A stretch of 64,000 nt of DNA, taken from positions 1,550,001 to 1,614,000 of the forward strand of contig NZ_CP053826.1 in NCBI RefSeq assembly GCF_013372125.1. Direction: 5' to 3'. Below are positions 27,566-37,003 of the stretch, piece after piece (position 1 is the first letter of the stretch; each line of letters begins with the position of its first letter). The notes under the pieces are model-generated. The model saw nothing but the letters and a program-made list of their open reading frames with translations, ran no database searches and was not told where the DNA came from. This DNA comes from Campylobacter curvus (GTDB lineage: Bacteria > Campylobacterota > Campylobacteria > Campylobacterales > Campylobacteraceae). Position numbers and translations under genes: made by a program.

Positions 27566-28855
27566 CTAAAATTTATCTTGACCTACGATCTGGCTCGCAT
27601 TATTTTTAAACACATTTACCACGCTCGCACGTTTATGGCAAATTTCGGCGTATTCGCGCTCGCTTTGCGAGTCATACACGATACCTGCGCCAGCCCCTAC
27701 GAACACGTCGCTATTTCCGTCAGCACGCGGCACAAAGATCGCACTTCTAATCAAGATCGCCATTTGCACGTCGCCGTTAAAATGCAAAAACCCGATACCT
27801 CCGCCGTAGATATTTCTAGCACCGGTTTCCAGCTCGCTTATGATCTGCATGGCGCGGATTTTGGGCGTCCCGCTAAGCGTACCGGCAGGAAATACGCTCC
27901 TTATCACGTCAAACATGTCAAGCTCCTGCTTTTTCACGCCATAAACCTCGCTTGCGATGTGCATCACGCTCTCGTAATACTGAATATGCATAGGATTTTT
28001 CACGACCACGCTTTTTGCATTTGAGACGCGTCCGATGTCGTTGCGGGCGAGGTCGATCAGCATTTTATGCTCGGCGAGCTCCTTTTCGTCGTTTATCAGC
28101 TCATTTTTTAGCCTCTCATCATCGTTAGCATCGACGCCGCGAGGTCTCGTGCCAGCGATCGGCGCTACGAAAATTTGAGAATTTTTCATCTCGAAAACGA
28201 GCTCAGGAGATGAGCCCACGACATCGCCGTAAGGTGTAGGAAAATGAAACATATAAGGGCTCGGGTTTGCCACGCTTAGCTTTTTATAAAATTCAAAACT
28301 ATCCATATCAGTGAGGATATGTAGCTGTTTGCCAAGCACGACTTGAAATATATCGCCGCTTTTTAGATACTCTTTTGCAATGCCTACGATGCTTTCAAAG
28401 TGTTTCTTTTCTGCCTCTAGGTCGGTTTTTATCTTAAATTTGCTCTGCTTTTTTGGCGTATCGACCGGCTTTAAAGCGAGCAAAAAGTCATAATACCTCG
28501 CCGTGTCACCATAAAACGTATAAATTTTACTCATTTTATCAAAGTGCAAATACGCCTTTGCGTCGGCATATATAAATTTTGGAAATTCATACAAAGGCGG
28601 CTTTTGCTCGCCTATCTCCTCAAAATACCTCACGCCCTCGTAGGCAAATACGCCAAAAAGTCCACCAAAAGGAGCGATATTTTTGTCACGATTCGTATCA
28701 AAATATCCTCTAAGCCCGTTCAGATCGGTATCATCTGCATCTATATACTCACAGTCGATGCCGACGATCGTTTGCGTCTTATCCTCCGCCAGATAGCTAT
28801 TTTTAAATCTCCGCCTTATCGCCTCGTAGTAAAACAGCGGTTCGTATAAAAGCAT
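27566..28855 (-). CDS. trpE: Anthranilate synthase component I
   Basis: A 429-residue chorismate-utilising enzyme with a shortened N-terminal region compared with ~500-residue relatives. Chorismate-site motifs are intact: GSSPELVFEM, IAGTRPRGVD, DLARNDIGRVS, FPAGTLSGTPKIRAM and GGGIGFLHF. A NSYLAED segment near residue 20 stands where the Trp-binding LLES motif lies in other TrpE, so feedback inhibition is possible but altered. It is the first gene of trpE-GD-F-B-A. Its ATG is only 26 bases from the -10, so there is no room for a leader-peptide attenuator. Confidence 0.95.
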   Translation of the reverse strand: MLLYEPLFYYEAIRRRFKNSYLAEDKTQTIVGIDCEYIDADDTDLNGLRGYFDTNRDKNIAPFGGLFGVFAYEGVRYFEEIGEQKPPLYEFPKFIYADAKAYLHFDKMSKIYTFYGDTARYYDFLLALKPVDTPKKQSKFKIKTDLEAEKKHFESIVGIAKEYLKSGDIFQVVLGKQLHILTDMDSFEFYKKLSVANPSPYMFHFPTPYGDVVGSSPELVFEMKNSQIFVAPIAGTRPRGVDANDDERLKNELINDEKELAEHKMLIDLARNDIGRVSNAKSVVVKNPMHIQYYESVMHIASEVYGVKKQELDMFDVIRSVFPAGTLSGTPKIRAMQIISELETGARNIYGGGIGFLHFNGDVQMAILIRSAIFVPRADGNSDVFVGAGAGIVYDSQSEREYAEICHKRASVVNVFKNNASQIVGQDKF

Positions 28856-28873
28856 GTTCGTCCTAAATTTTGA

Positions 28874-28894
28874 TTTTGCCTATTATAGGCAAAA
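28874..28894 (-). promoter_or_regulatory. trp promoter: -10 box inside a 21-bp perfect inverted repeat (putative operator)
   Basis: TTTTGCCTAT-T-ATAGGCAAAA is a perfect palindrome with 10-bp arms. On the minus strand it contains TATAAT (28882-28887), preceded by TTTTTTGCC, a typical promoter. A regulator bound here would block the polymerase directly. Confidence 0.65.
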
Positions 28895-28989
28895 AAGCCT
28901 TTAAATTTTAAAAATTTTCGCCTTGCCTGCGATTTTTACACAAGTTTCAAACTCATTTTGATAAAATTTGACATTTTAAAGGATGGATT

Positions 28990-29730
28990 ATGCTTTTTGT
29001 CGGTTTGCTCGTCGTTGGCGTGGTAGTCGGGTTCATCTCGGGATTTTTTGGCATCGGAGGCGGCACGGTCGTGGTTCCCGTGATGCTAGCACTGGGATAT
29101 GACATAAAATCAGCCGTAGGCATCAGTATCATGCAGATGCTCTTTGGTGCGATCTTTGGCTCGTTCATAAACTATAAAGCCGGTCTTTTAAAGATAGGCA
29201 GAGGCGTTTATCTGGGGCTTGGCGGGCTTTTTGGAGCCAGCACGAGCGGCTACATCATAAGCATAGCGCCTGAAATTTTACTAGAAAGCATACTCTTAGC
29301 CACTTTCATATTTTCCATCATCAGGCTCTATCTGACGCCGACGAACGAGGCGCAAACGCCAAATGATTCAAAATTCCTACTCTTTTTAGTCGGCTTTTTC
29401 GTAGGTGCGATCGCCATTAGCGTAGGCATCGGTGGAGCGGTCTTCATAACGCCTATACTTGTTGGATTTTTGGGATATGATATGAAAAAGGCCATCTCGA
29501 TGGGCGTATTTTTCGTTATGTTCGCGTCGCTATCGGGGTTTATCTCTATGGCGTATCACGGGCACGTGCAGTATCTTGAGGGCGCATTTTTGGGAGTTGG
29601 AGCGCTTGGGGGGGTCTATTTTGGCACGAAAACGACTCACAAAACGGACAAAAAAGCGCTTAAAAAATGGTTTTTGCTGCTTTATGTAGTGATGATCGCA
29701 TTGATGCTTAAAAAGATGCTTTTAAATTAA
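28990..29730 (+). CDS. TauE/SafE-family sulfite/organosulfonate exporter-like membrane protein
   Basis: A 246-residue polytopic protein made of two homologous halves, each opening with a Gly-rich helix: GFISGFFGIGGGTVVVPVML and GAIAISVGIGGAVFITPILV. These are the family signatures. About seven or eight hydrophobic segments. Substrates of this family include sulfite and sulfonates, but none can be assigned. It is divergent from trpE and has a plausible TAAAAT -10 (28962-28967). It converges on the regulatory-domain methyltransferase. Confidence 0.85.
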   Translation: MLFVGLLVVGVVVGFISGFFGIGGGTVVVPVMLALGYDIKSAVGISIMQMLFGAIFGSFINYKAGLLKIGRGVYLGLGGLFGASTSGYIISIAPEILLESILLATFIFSIIRLYLTPTNEAQTPNDSKFLLFLVGFFVGAIAISVGIGGAVFITPILVGFLGYDMKKAISMGVFFVMFASLSGFISMAYHGHVQYLEGAFLGVGALGGVYFGTKTTHKTDKKALKKWFLLLYVVMIALMLKKMLLN

Positions 29731-29752
29731 AGGCTCTCCCGGAGTCAAACCT

Positions 29753-31222
29753 CTAAATTTGCTCTAAAAAATACGCTTTGCTAAGCTTATTTTCAAGCTG
29801 ACTCACAAATTTAAGCGCATTTGGCACACTAAGCTCGCTTGCGATGTCCTCAAGGCTGATTTTCCCGTCAAATTTAAGCGCCACGCTCGCTTCAAGCCTA
29901 TCAAGCGCGACCTTTAAATTTAGCCCGTCAGCTAGCAATATCACAGGCTCATCGGTCTTTGCAAAATAGCTAAGATAGCCCGCCACGCGAGGCCTTAGCC
30001 TGCTCTTACCATCCTGGTATCTCACGCTTTTTAGGGCGTTTGCAGAGATTTTTACATTTTGAGTCGCAAAGACCTCCATGAGCTGCATGAACGTAGTCTG
30101 AGCGTCTTGACCCGTGCATTGCAGCAGATCGTCTAAATTTAGACTATCAGGATATGCGTCAACCAGGGCCTTTTGCACTTCGTTTGCAGGATCGCTTAAA
30201 TTCAGCGCGAAATTTAGCCTGCTAAGCTCTTTCATGCCAAGCTCAATATCAAGATCATCACTGCCATTAAGGCGCTCTTTATGTATCACTAGGCTTTTTC
30301 TAAACGAGCGGTTGAGCAAAAAGTCGTTCATCTGCTCCTTTTGTATGCGGCTTGGATAGTTTCTGGCGATATGTGCGTCAAAGCGGTAGATGCCAAGCAC
30401 ACTTCTAAATATATCATCAAGCGAGCAGTCAAGTAGGTAGTAAAGTCCGTTTTGCCCGAGCTTTTTGGCAAATTTATAAAAATATGTCGGGTCGTTACAG
30501 ATCTCTAAAAAATCATGTAAGACATAATAATCATTGCCTTTTTTTATGATATTTTGCAAGAAATTTAGCTGCGTAGCCAGTAGTTGAGTGCTGTCGCGAT
30601 AAACCTTGTCCGTAGCGCTTTGAGCGTTAAATTTCAGATAATCTTGCAAGAAATCAAGCTCTCGTTTTGAAATTTCAAGCTTTTTTGCCCCGCTTGTTTG
30701 AGAGTCGCTTGCAAAGAGCATGAAATCGCGCAAAACATCAAGGCTCTTCCAGCCTGGATAGATGTTATAAGAGATATAGGCCACGCCGTTTGCGGACAAT
30801 AGTAGCTTCACTGCGCGCAAAAGCGCCTCTTTGACGCTATCATCTACCCAGCTATAAACGCCGTGAGTGATGATGTAGTCAAATTTCCCAAGCTTTTTCG
30901 CCTCGTTTTCATCAAGCTTTAAGATGTCAAGCTCCATGAGGCTGAAATTTCCTATCCCCATATCTTTGGCGATTTTGTTTCCTGTGCTTACTTGAGTGCT
31001 TGAGATATCGATGCCAACGACATCAGCGCGCTCGTTGTGAACGGCAAAGGGTAGGATGTTGCCACCATACGAGCAGCCAAACTCAAGTACTCTGGCCTCC
31101 GCTGGGGTGGGCGGATTTAGCCCAAGAAACCGGGCTATCGCGTGTATCCTAACAGGCGAACAATCGCTAAAAGCGGCCGAGAAATAAGGTACTTCGTCAT
31201 AATATTCTTTTACATCGCTCAT
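29753..31222 (-). CDS. Class I SAM methyltransferase with regulatory domain
   Basis: A 489-residue protein. Residues ~35-165 are a Rossmann methyltransferase: motif I VLEFGCSYGGN, acidic residue in VVGIDIS, DYIITHGVYSWV (motif IV region) and VAYISYNIYPGWK. The next ~90 residues match the methyltransferase regulatory domain (MethyTransf_Reg). The C-terminal part is helical with repeated short acidic segments. Such proteins are common in epsilonproteobacteria with unknown substrate. Its ATG overlaps the stop of the DNA methyltransferase gene upstream (ATGA). Confidence 0.75.
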   Translation of the reverse strand: MSDVKEYYDEVPYFSAAFSDCSPVRIHAIARFLGLNPPTPAEARVLEFGCSYGGNILPFAVHNERADVVGIDISSTQVSTGNKIAKDMGIGNFSLMELDILKLDENEAKKLGKFDYIITHGVYSWVDDSVKEALLRAVKLLLSANGVAYISYNIYPGWKSLDVLRDFMLFASDSQTSGAKKLEISKRELDFLQDYLKFNAQSATDKVYRDSTQLLATQLNFLQNIIKKGNDYYVLHDFLEICNDPTYFYKFAKKLGQNGLYYLLDCSLDDIFRSVLGIYRFDAHIARNYPSRIQKEQMNDFLLNRSFRKSLVIHKERLNGSDDLDIELGMKELSRLNFALNLSDPANEVQKALVDAYPDSLNLDDLLQCTGQDAQTTFMQLMEVFATQNVKISANALKSVRYQDGKSRLRPRVAGYLSYFAKTDEPVILLADGLNLKVALDRLEASVALKFDGKISLEDIASELSVPNALKFVSQLENKLSKAYFLEQI

Positions 31223-32319
31223 TTTGATCCGATCTTTTTTAAAATATATAAAAATTCCGTCACGTGCAGGCTTCTGCTGCCTAAATTCCTACTGCCACGA
31301 AATGCGTTGTATCTTTGCTCCAAGACCTTGAGCTCGCCGAATTTCGTGAGGTTTCGCTCGAAGCTCTCGCGCTCGATGAAGCCCTCGGAGTTAAACGAGA
31401 TGATGATAAATTTTGCCTTTAGCTTGCCCACAAGCTCGAAAAAGCTCTGCTCGGCGGCGGATTTTTTATTATACACGGACTTGTTCCAGCCCTTTGCGAT
31501 GCCAGATACCCTTGAGATGCTCTGCGGACGTTCATTTTTTGCTATCAAATTCAGCATGAAATAATTCGAGCTATAAGGGTGCTGATTGTAAGGAGGATCG
31601 AGATACACGACGTCCATTTGCTCTAGCTCGCCCGCCAGGTCGTTCGCGTCTTTTTGACAGACCGCAAAGGGCACGTTGAATTTTGAAAATATCGGCATCG
31701 GCAAAGATATGCGCCCCATTATGCGCCCCAGTGCGTTTTTACCCTCGCCGCCAAACTGTCCGATACCGCTTTTGTTTTTATAAAAGCCCTTAAAAACGCC
31801 GCTCGTGTTCGCCTTAGTGCTCGCCTCGTATAAAAGCGGAGCGATGAAAAAGCGCCTGATCACTTCTGGTAAATTTTCTATCTGAGCCCTTGCAGTGTCG
31901 ATATAAAGGGCGTTTTCTTTGGTGTAAAAGACCCTGTCCTCGCGCCTTATATCGTCTTGATCTTTTGGTGCGTAAAGCTCGCTTACAAATCCGCTTTGCG
32001 GATTTGATTTTATATTTTCAAGCAAAATTTCATGCCACCTGCCAAGCTCTTTTAGCTTCCTAGCGCTTACGTTTGCGAGGTAGCACTCGTTTGTTATCTT
32101 GGAGTAAAGCTCAAGGTCGTTAGCCACCAAAAAGCTAGAGTGGCGCTTTAAAAACCTAGCCACGATGCCAGAGCCCGAAAACAGGTCCACACACCTTAGC
32201 TTGTCACGGCCAAGCTCGTCTTTTGCGCACTTAAGACCTTGTTCGATGAAGCCAAGTAGCGCGCGTTTGTTGCCAAGATACGTGAGGATTTGCTTGCTTA
32301 GATACTCCTGATTTTCCAT
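31219..32319 (-). CDS. Orphan DNA adenine-N6 methyltransferase (D12 type)
   Basis: A 366-residue enzyme. The SAM-binding motif reads VDLFSGSGIVARF and the catalytic motif DPPYNQHPYSSNYF, in the FxGxG-before-DPPY order of D12/alpha-type adenine methyltransferases. LGNKRALLGFIE near the start corresponds to the usual motif X. The start is the ATG at 32319, one base after the serC stop; an upstream TTG at 32340 would overlap serC. No restriction gene is adjacent, so it is more likely a regulatory or solitary methylase than half of a restriction system. The recognition sequence cannot be read from this. Confidence 0.8.
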   Translation of the reverse strand: MENQEYLSKQILTYLGNKRALLGFIEQGLKCAKDELGRDKLRCVDLFSGSGIVARFLKRHSSFLVANDLELYSKITNECYLANVSARKLKELGRWHEILLENIKSNPQSGFVSELYAPKDQDDIRREDRVFYTKENALYIDTARAQIENLPEVIRRFFIAPLLYEASTKANTSGVFKGFYKNKSGIGQFGGEGKNALGRIMGRISLPMPIFSKFNVPFAVCQKDANDLAGELEQMDVVYLDPPYNQHPYSSNYFMLNLIAKNERPQSISRVSGIAKGWNKSVYNKKSAAEQSFFELVGKLKAKFIIISFNSEGFIERESFERNLTKFGELKVLEQRYNAFRGSRNLGSRSLHVTEFLYILKKIGSK

Positions 32320-32320
32320 C

Positions 32321-33400
32321 TTAGCCGTTTTTTCTAGCAAATTCTTTCATGAATTGCACTAAAATTTTGACATTTTCTTCGCTCACGGCGTTGTAAATAG
32401 ACGCGCGGATACCGCCAAGATGTCGGTGTCCTTTCAGGCCTAGCATGCCGGCCTCTTCGGCCTGAGCGACAAATTTGGGCTCGAGCTCGCAGGATGCGGC
32501 GATATTAAAGCTCACGTTCATGTCAGAGCGACTATCGAGCCTTGCGTGTCCTTTGTAAAAGCCGCCTGAGCTATCGATAGTATCGTAAATGAGCGCCGCT
32601 TTTTTGGCATTTTTCTTTTGTATCTGGCTAAGACCACCTTGATCAAGTAGCCACTGCATCGTTAAATTTAGCAGATATATCCCGAATGTCGGAGGCGTGT
32701 TGTAAAGCGATTTGGCCTCGGCGTGTGTTTTATAGCGTAAAAATATCGGTACGTTCGGGCTGCTCGTGCGATCTATCAGATCTTTTCTTATTATCACGAT
32801 GGTGACTCCGCTAGGACCGGCGTTTTTCTGCGCTCCGCCGTAAAGTAGGCCGATGTTTGAAAAATCAAGCGGCCTAGCGAAAAAATCGCTCGAAGCGTCG
32901 ATGACTAGGGGAGATTTGGTCTTTGGCAAGGCCTTATACTGCGTGCCGTAGATGGTGTTGTTGCTACAAATGTAGGCAAAATCGGCATCATCGCTAAATT
33001 TCACCTCGGGGATCATAGCGAAATTCTCACTCTCGCTGCTTGCCACTATGCTTGGGCTGATGCCTAGAGTCTGCGCCTCTTTTATGGCTTTATTCGTCCA
33101 AACGCCCGTATTTGCGTATTCGGCCTTGCCGCCTTGATAGAGGTTCATCGGTATCATCGAAAACTGCAGATGCGCTCCGCCTTGCAAAAATAAAATTTCA
33201 TACTCTTCGCCGATGCCGTAAAGTGCGCGGATCTTATCCATCGCTCCAAAATGCACCTCTTCAAAAATTTTGCTCCTGTGGCTTATCTCCATTATAGAAA
33301 AGCCCTTGTTTTGGTAGTTCGTAAGCTCGCTTTGCGCGTGCTTTAGCACCTCTAAAGGCAGCGCGCTAGGTCCTGCGCTAAAGTTTATTTTCCTATTCAT
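32321..33400 (-). CDS. serC: Phosphoserine aminotransferase
   Basis: A 359-residue class V aminotransferase that makes phosphoserine (and can serve pyridoxal synthesis). It begins [11 protein letters not shown]; the PLP Lys is in [13 protein letters not shown], and [13 protein letters not shown] closes the family pattern. The ATG at 33400 is used because AGGAG lies 6 bases upstream; a GTG two codons earlier is too close to that site. SerB, the next step, is encoded at 50.7-51.4 kb. Confidence 0.96.
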   Translation of the reverse strand: MNRKINFSAGPSALPLEVLKHAQSELTNYQNKGFSIMEISHRSKIFEEVHFGAMDKIRALYGIGEEYEILFLQGGAHLQFSMIPMNLYQGGKAEYANTGVWTNKAIKEAQTLGISPSIVASSESENFAMIPEVKFSDDADFAYICSNNTIYGTQYKALPKTKSPLVIDASSDFFARPLDFSNIGLLYGGAQKNAGPSGVTIVIIRKDLIDRTSSPNVPIFLRYKTHAEAKSLYNTPPTFGIYLLNLTMQWLLDQGGLSQIQKKNAKKAALIYDTIDSSGGFYKGHARLDSRSDMNVSFNIAASCELEPKFVAQAEEAGMLGLKGHRHLGGIRASIYNAVSEENVKILVQFMKEFARKNG

Positions 33401-33411
33401 ATTCACTCCTT

Positions 33412-34575
33412 TTATAAAATTTTAGCCGTTTTATGCGTGCTTTGAGATATCAGCCACACCTCATCACCCGCTTTTAACGCCTCAAGTGTTACGTTTTTGC
33501 CGTCCGTCCTTACCTCGATGAGATCTTTTGTGCTTTCAAAGAAGATTTCGCGCATCTCATAGGCTTTTTCAAGTGATTTTAGATCAGAGCTCAGCTTTAA
33601 AATTTTGCTTGAAATGAGGCTATTTAGCACCGTTTGCTTGTTTTTTATCTCGCTAAATTTTAGCTTTATGCGCGCTTTGATGGCGTTTGTGGAAAATTTC
33701 GAGGCTAAAATTTCAAGACGGCTTTTTTTATTTGCGAGTTTAAGACCGATAACGCCTCTAAGCTCGTCTTCGAGCTTATCGATATACTGCAAAAAGGCCT
33801 CGCTATCAGGCAAGATGTCAAGCATCGCGGCACTTGGCGTCAGAGCTCTGCGATCAGCCACGAAGTCGCTTATGACGTAGTCTATCTCGTGCCCTATGGC
33901 GCTTACTACGGGCGTGGCGGCGTCATATATGGCTCTAGCCAGTCCCTCGTCGTTAAAGCACCACAGATCCTCTCTACTGCCTCCGCCGCGCGCTAAGACT
34001 ATCACGTCGGCTCCGCTAAGATCGGCCTTTTTAAGCGCTCTAATAAGCGAGCTTGGCGCATTTTCGCCCTGAGTGAGCGCATTAAAGATCAAAATTTTAC
34101 TGAGCTTCCAGCGCGTCGAGACGACTTTTAGCATGTCTTGTAGCGCCGCGGACGTAGAGGAAGTGATAAGCGCGATACGCTTTGGCAAGCGAGGGATAGG
34201 CTTTTTATGGCTTATTTCAAAAAATCCCTCGCGCTCCAAACGCTCCTTTAACTGCCTAAAAGCAAGCTCGAGCTCGCCCTCGCCGTCAGGACGCAACGTC
34301 GTAGCTACGAGCTGATACGAGCCGCTTAGCGTATAGAGCGAGACCTTGCCGTAGATCACGACCTTCATCGCGTCTGTCACGTCAAATTTCAGCTTAGCGT
34401 TATTCATCTTATACATCACCGCCGAAACGGCCGCTTTTTCGTCCTTTAGCGTGAAATACCAATGCCCCGAGCTATGCTTTGTAAGGCGCGAAATTTCGCC
34501 CTTTACCTCGACATAGTCAAATGTCGTCTCAAGCAGGCTTTTGGCCTGTTCGTTAAGCTCGCTGACACTTAGCAT
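33412..34575 (-). CDS. xseA: Exodeoxyribonuclease VII large subunit
   Basis: A 387-residue single-strand nuclease subunit. The N-terminal OB fold ([22 protein letters not shown]) binds DNA. The catalytic region follows with [15 protein letters not shown] and [19 protein letters not shown] helical coil then leads to a short C-terminal segment (KAGDEVWL). The start is the ATG at 34575 ([10 protein letters not shown]), matching the usual N-terminus; the frame stays open upstream to 34620 but would overlap ubiE. The partner XseB gene is not in view. It is shorter than the ~450-residue E. coli form, as in other campylobacters. Confidence 0.93.
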   Translation of the reverse strand: MLSVSELNEQAKSLLETTFDYVEVKGEISRLTKHSSGHWYFTLKDEKAAVSAVMYKMNNAKLKFDVTDAMKVVIYGKVSLYTLSGSYQLVATTLRPDGEGELELAFRQLKERLEREGFFEISHKKPIPRLPKRIALITSSTSAALQDMLKVVSTRWKLSKILIFNALTQGENAPSSLIRALKKADLSGADVIVLARGGGSREDLWCFNDEGLARAIYDAATPVVSAIGHEIDYVISDFVADRRALTPSAAMLDILPDSEAFLQYIDKLEDELRGVIGLKLANKKSRLEILASKFSTNAIKARIKLKFSEIKNKQTVLNSLISSKILKLSSDLKSLEKAYEMREIFFESTKDLIEVRTDGKNVTLEALKAGDEVWLISQSTHKTAKIL

Positions 34576-34609
34576 GAAACGACCTTTGAGGCTAAATTTT
34601 CGCGTATTA

Positions 34610-35353
34610 TCATCGCGCACTCTTGTTCGTATCTAGCGACGCCTCGCGCACCTTTTTAGCGATAAAAAGCGTCGAGATATCCATGCTAAAGCCTTTGCAA
34701 AGCTGCATCTCAAAGCCGGCCTCCTCGAGCTCCTCGCAAAAACTTTTGGCGTCCAGGAAATTTTCGATCGAGCTTGGCAGATAGAGGTAGGCCTCTTTGT
34801 TTTTTGAGATCGCGCCGCCGATACGAGGCAAAATTTTGCTTAGATAAAAGTCTCTTAGGCTCGTGATCAGCCCTTTTTTAGAGCGTTTGGTAAATTCTAA
34901 GACCACGACGTATCCGCCCATTTTTAAAATGCGGTTGAATTCCGCTAACGCTGCCTTTCGCTCGACGACGTTTCGTATGCCGTAGCTGATGCTTAAAATT
35001 TCGCCAAACCCGCTCTTTAGCCCGGTCTCATCCGCATAAGCCTCGATAAATTTAAAATTTGGGAATTTTTCTTTGGCCTTGCTTAGCATGCCGCTTGATG
35101 GATCTACGCCCACGAGCTCATCGATCTTCACGCCAAATTCCGCGGACATCTGCGACCAAAGCCCCATCATATCGCCCGTACCGCAAGCAACGTCGATGAT
35201 ATTTATGTTTTTGTTCCTAAAAATATTCAGCATGTATTTACACGCGTATTTTCGCCAGCTGACGTCTATGCCAAGGCTCAAGACGCGGTTTGCGATGTCG
35301 TAAGTAGGTGCGATCTGGTTGAACATATCGACGATTTTTTCTTGTTTTTGCAT
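34610..35353 (-). CDS. ubiE: Demethylmenaquinone/ubiquinone C-methyltransferase
   Basis: A 247-residue SAM methyltransferase of quinone biosynthesis. It shows MFNQIAPTYDIANRVLSLG near the N-terminus, motif I VACGTGDMM, and SYGIRNVVERKAAL and VVLEFTKRSK of the UbiE family. Campylobacter uses menaquinone made by the futalosine route, so demethylmenaquinone is the likely substrate. It is the second gene of a run that starts with the CYTH-CHAD gene. Confidence 0.94.
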   Translation of the reverse strand: MQKQEKIVDMFNQIAPTYDIANRVLSLGIDVSWRKYACKYMLNIFRNKNINIIDVACGTGDMMGLWSQMSAEFGVKIDELVGVDPSSGMLSKAKEKFPNFKFIEAYADETGLKSGFGEILSISYGIRNVVERKAALAEFNRILKMGGYVVVLEFTKRSKKGLITSLRDFYLSKILPRIGGAISKNKEAYLYLPSSIENFLDAKSFCEELEEAGFEMQLCKGFSMDISTLFIAKKVREASLDTNKSAR

Positions 35354-35368
35354 AAGTTTTTATGACCT

Positions 35369-36778
35369 TTAAATATAATAAATTTTTAAATTTCGTGAAA
35401 TTTTGCGAGTTTGACGGATAAATTTCACCCGTTTTTTCAAGATCTCCTCGCGCAGTTTATAAATTTGCTTGTAAATTTTGTTTTGGATCTTGCTTGAGGG
35501 CTCACTTTGAGGGATCTTGTCCAAGATCTCAAGCCAAACGTCGCGGTCTTGAAGCTCGCCAAAGAGCTCTTGCATGAGCTTTAGGCGGTTTTGATATTTT
35601 TTAAATCCCACTATCTCAAAAACGCCCGAAAAGCTCTCCAAAACGTATCTGAGACGCTTAAAATCGATGCGGATCTTATGAAAATTTTCGTTCACGCTCT
35701 CATCGCTCAAAGCCCAAATTTTACGCTCTATGCTCACTAGCTGCGACCTTATACGATAAGCAGCGAGCCTCGCTAAAGCGGCGTTTGCGAGCTTTGCTTT
35801 ATAAAAGTCGCTCTCCTCGGCTAAAAATAGCTCCCACTCTCTTAAAAAATCGGTATTCGACTCGTCGTTTAGGTGCTTTTTGACGTTTTCGTGCTCGACA
35901 TCTCTTGCCTTTGAGACGAGATAAACGAGCTCGTCCGCGTTTTTTTGCGTCTTTAAAAATTCCAAAAACACATCAAGGTCGCGCTTTTTGTTGGTGGAGT
36001 TGGCTAAAATTTTAAATTTCTCACTAAAAAAGCCGCTCACCCTCTCGTCAAAAACCCCTTCAAAGCTTTTTAACAAGGAGCGCGTTTTCCTCAAATTTAC
36101 GCGAAGCTGATGAAGCGCCTCGTCATCACCGCCTTTTAGATATCCGCTTTTATGATCCTCGATGATTTTTAAAATTTTAAAAAACAATACCCGTAGCGCA
36201 TCGGCGGCTTTGATATTTGGCATGAAATTTAGCTCTATATCGTGCTCTTTTATCACTCTAAACGCGGCATTTGCGTCAAAATTTTCCGCTGCGTTGCCGT
36301 GAAGGGCGATATACTTGTTTTTATATCTTTGATCGCAAGTAACGTCGGCCTCAATGAAATTTCGCAGGAATTTCGGTAGGTTGAAATAAACCGCCTCGGC
36401 CTCGTCTTTAAACTCTACTTCAAGCGTGCAAAGCCCCTCTTGTGCACCTTTAAAAACATCGATATTGCAAGGGTTGTTGTTTAGTTTAAAAAGATAGCGG
36501 TCTTTGTAAATAGGCGCGCCGATGTGGCTTTTAAAGGCGTTTTTGAACTCCTTTTTGTCGCATTCGCACTCGTTTTCCTCACGAACAAGGTCTTTGCCGA
36601 TCTTGATCGTTTTAATGAATTTCGCGTCTTCGCTTCGGTAGCGAACCTCTTCGTTGTCGGTGATTTTCGTATAAAACTGAAGTATTTCGAGGCGTTTAAA
36701 GCTAACGCCCTCGGTGCTTAAAAATTCAAGGATCTGCGAATTTTTAAGCAAAAATTTGCGCTCTATCTCCAAACCCAC
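35369..36778 (-). CDS. CYTH-CHAD domain protein (inorganic triphosphatase-like)
   Basis: A 469-residue protein. The CYTH domain (1-~190) starts with the ExExK metal/phosphate motif as LEIERKFLL (E4, E6, K8) and keeps YRSEDAKFIKTIK and LEVEFKDE. The CHAD domain (~200-469) is helical with conserved His and basic residues, as in ALHQLRVNLRKTRS and FHKIRIDFKRLRYVLE. CYTH enzymes hydrolyse triphosphates such as tripolyphosphate; CHAD domains bind polyphosphate. With Ppx/GppA (19.9-21.4 kb), this gives two polyphosphate-related proteins in the window. Confidence 0.88.
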   Translation of the reverse strand: MGLEIERKFLLKNSQILEFLSTEGVSFKRLEILQFYTKITDNEEVRYRSEDAKFIKTIKIGKDLVREENECECDKKEFKNAFKSHIGAPIYKDRYLFKLNNNPCNIDVFKGAQEGLCTLEVEFKDEAEAVYFNLPKFLRNFIEADVTCDQRYKNKYIALHGNAAENFDANAAFRVIKEHDIELNFMPNIKAADALRVLFFKILKIIEDHKSGYLKGGDDEALHQLRVNLRKTRSLLKSFEGVFDERVSGFFSEKFKILANSTNKKRDLDVFLEFLKTQKNADELVYLVSKARDVEHENVKKHLNDESNTDFLREWELFLAEESDFYKAKLANAALARLAAYRIRSQLVSIERKIWALSDESVNENFHKIRIDFKRLRYVLESFSGVFEIVGFKKYQNRLKLMQELFGELQDRDVWLEILDKIPQSEPSSKIQNKIYKQIYKLREEILKKRVKFIRQTRKISRNLKIYYI

Positions 36779-36822
36779 AGCTATCTCCTGAAATTTTTAT
36801 ATCGGCTCTTTTCTAACTAAGT

Positions 36823-36955
36823 GTTGATTTTTAAAACTTTAAATATTCTAGCAAAGTCAAATCTTACGAAACGACGCTATCGCCACCGATTTTTCACTTC
36901 GCTATCGCTCGTGAAGCAAATAAGATTTGCAAAGCGCTTATTTTAAACCATCAAT
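36823..36955. repeat. Dispersed hairpin repeat, copy B
   Basis: In the 225-base gap between perR and the CYTH-CHAD gene. Bases 36851-36900 are the inverted counterpart of 12642-12690 (copy A). Its stem is CAAATCTT (36858-36865) / AAGATTTG (36922-36929), at the same place where copy A has CAAACC / GGTTTG. It is shorter than copy A. Nothing else is visible in this gap. Confidence 0.6.
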
Positions 36956-37003
36956 GCTTTGTTAAAAAGGCTTGTATATTTTATCAGGTTGTGGCTTAAA
37001 TTG

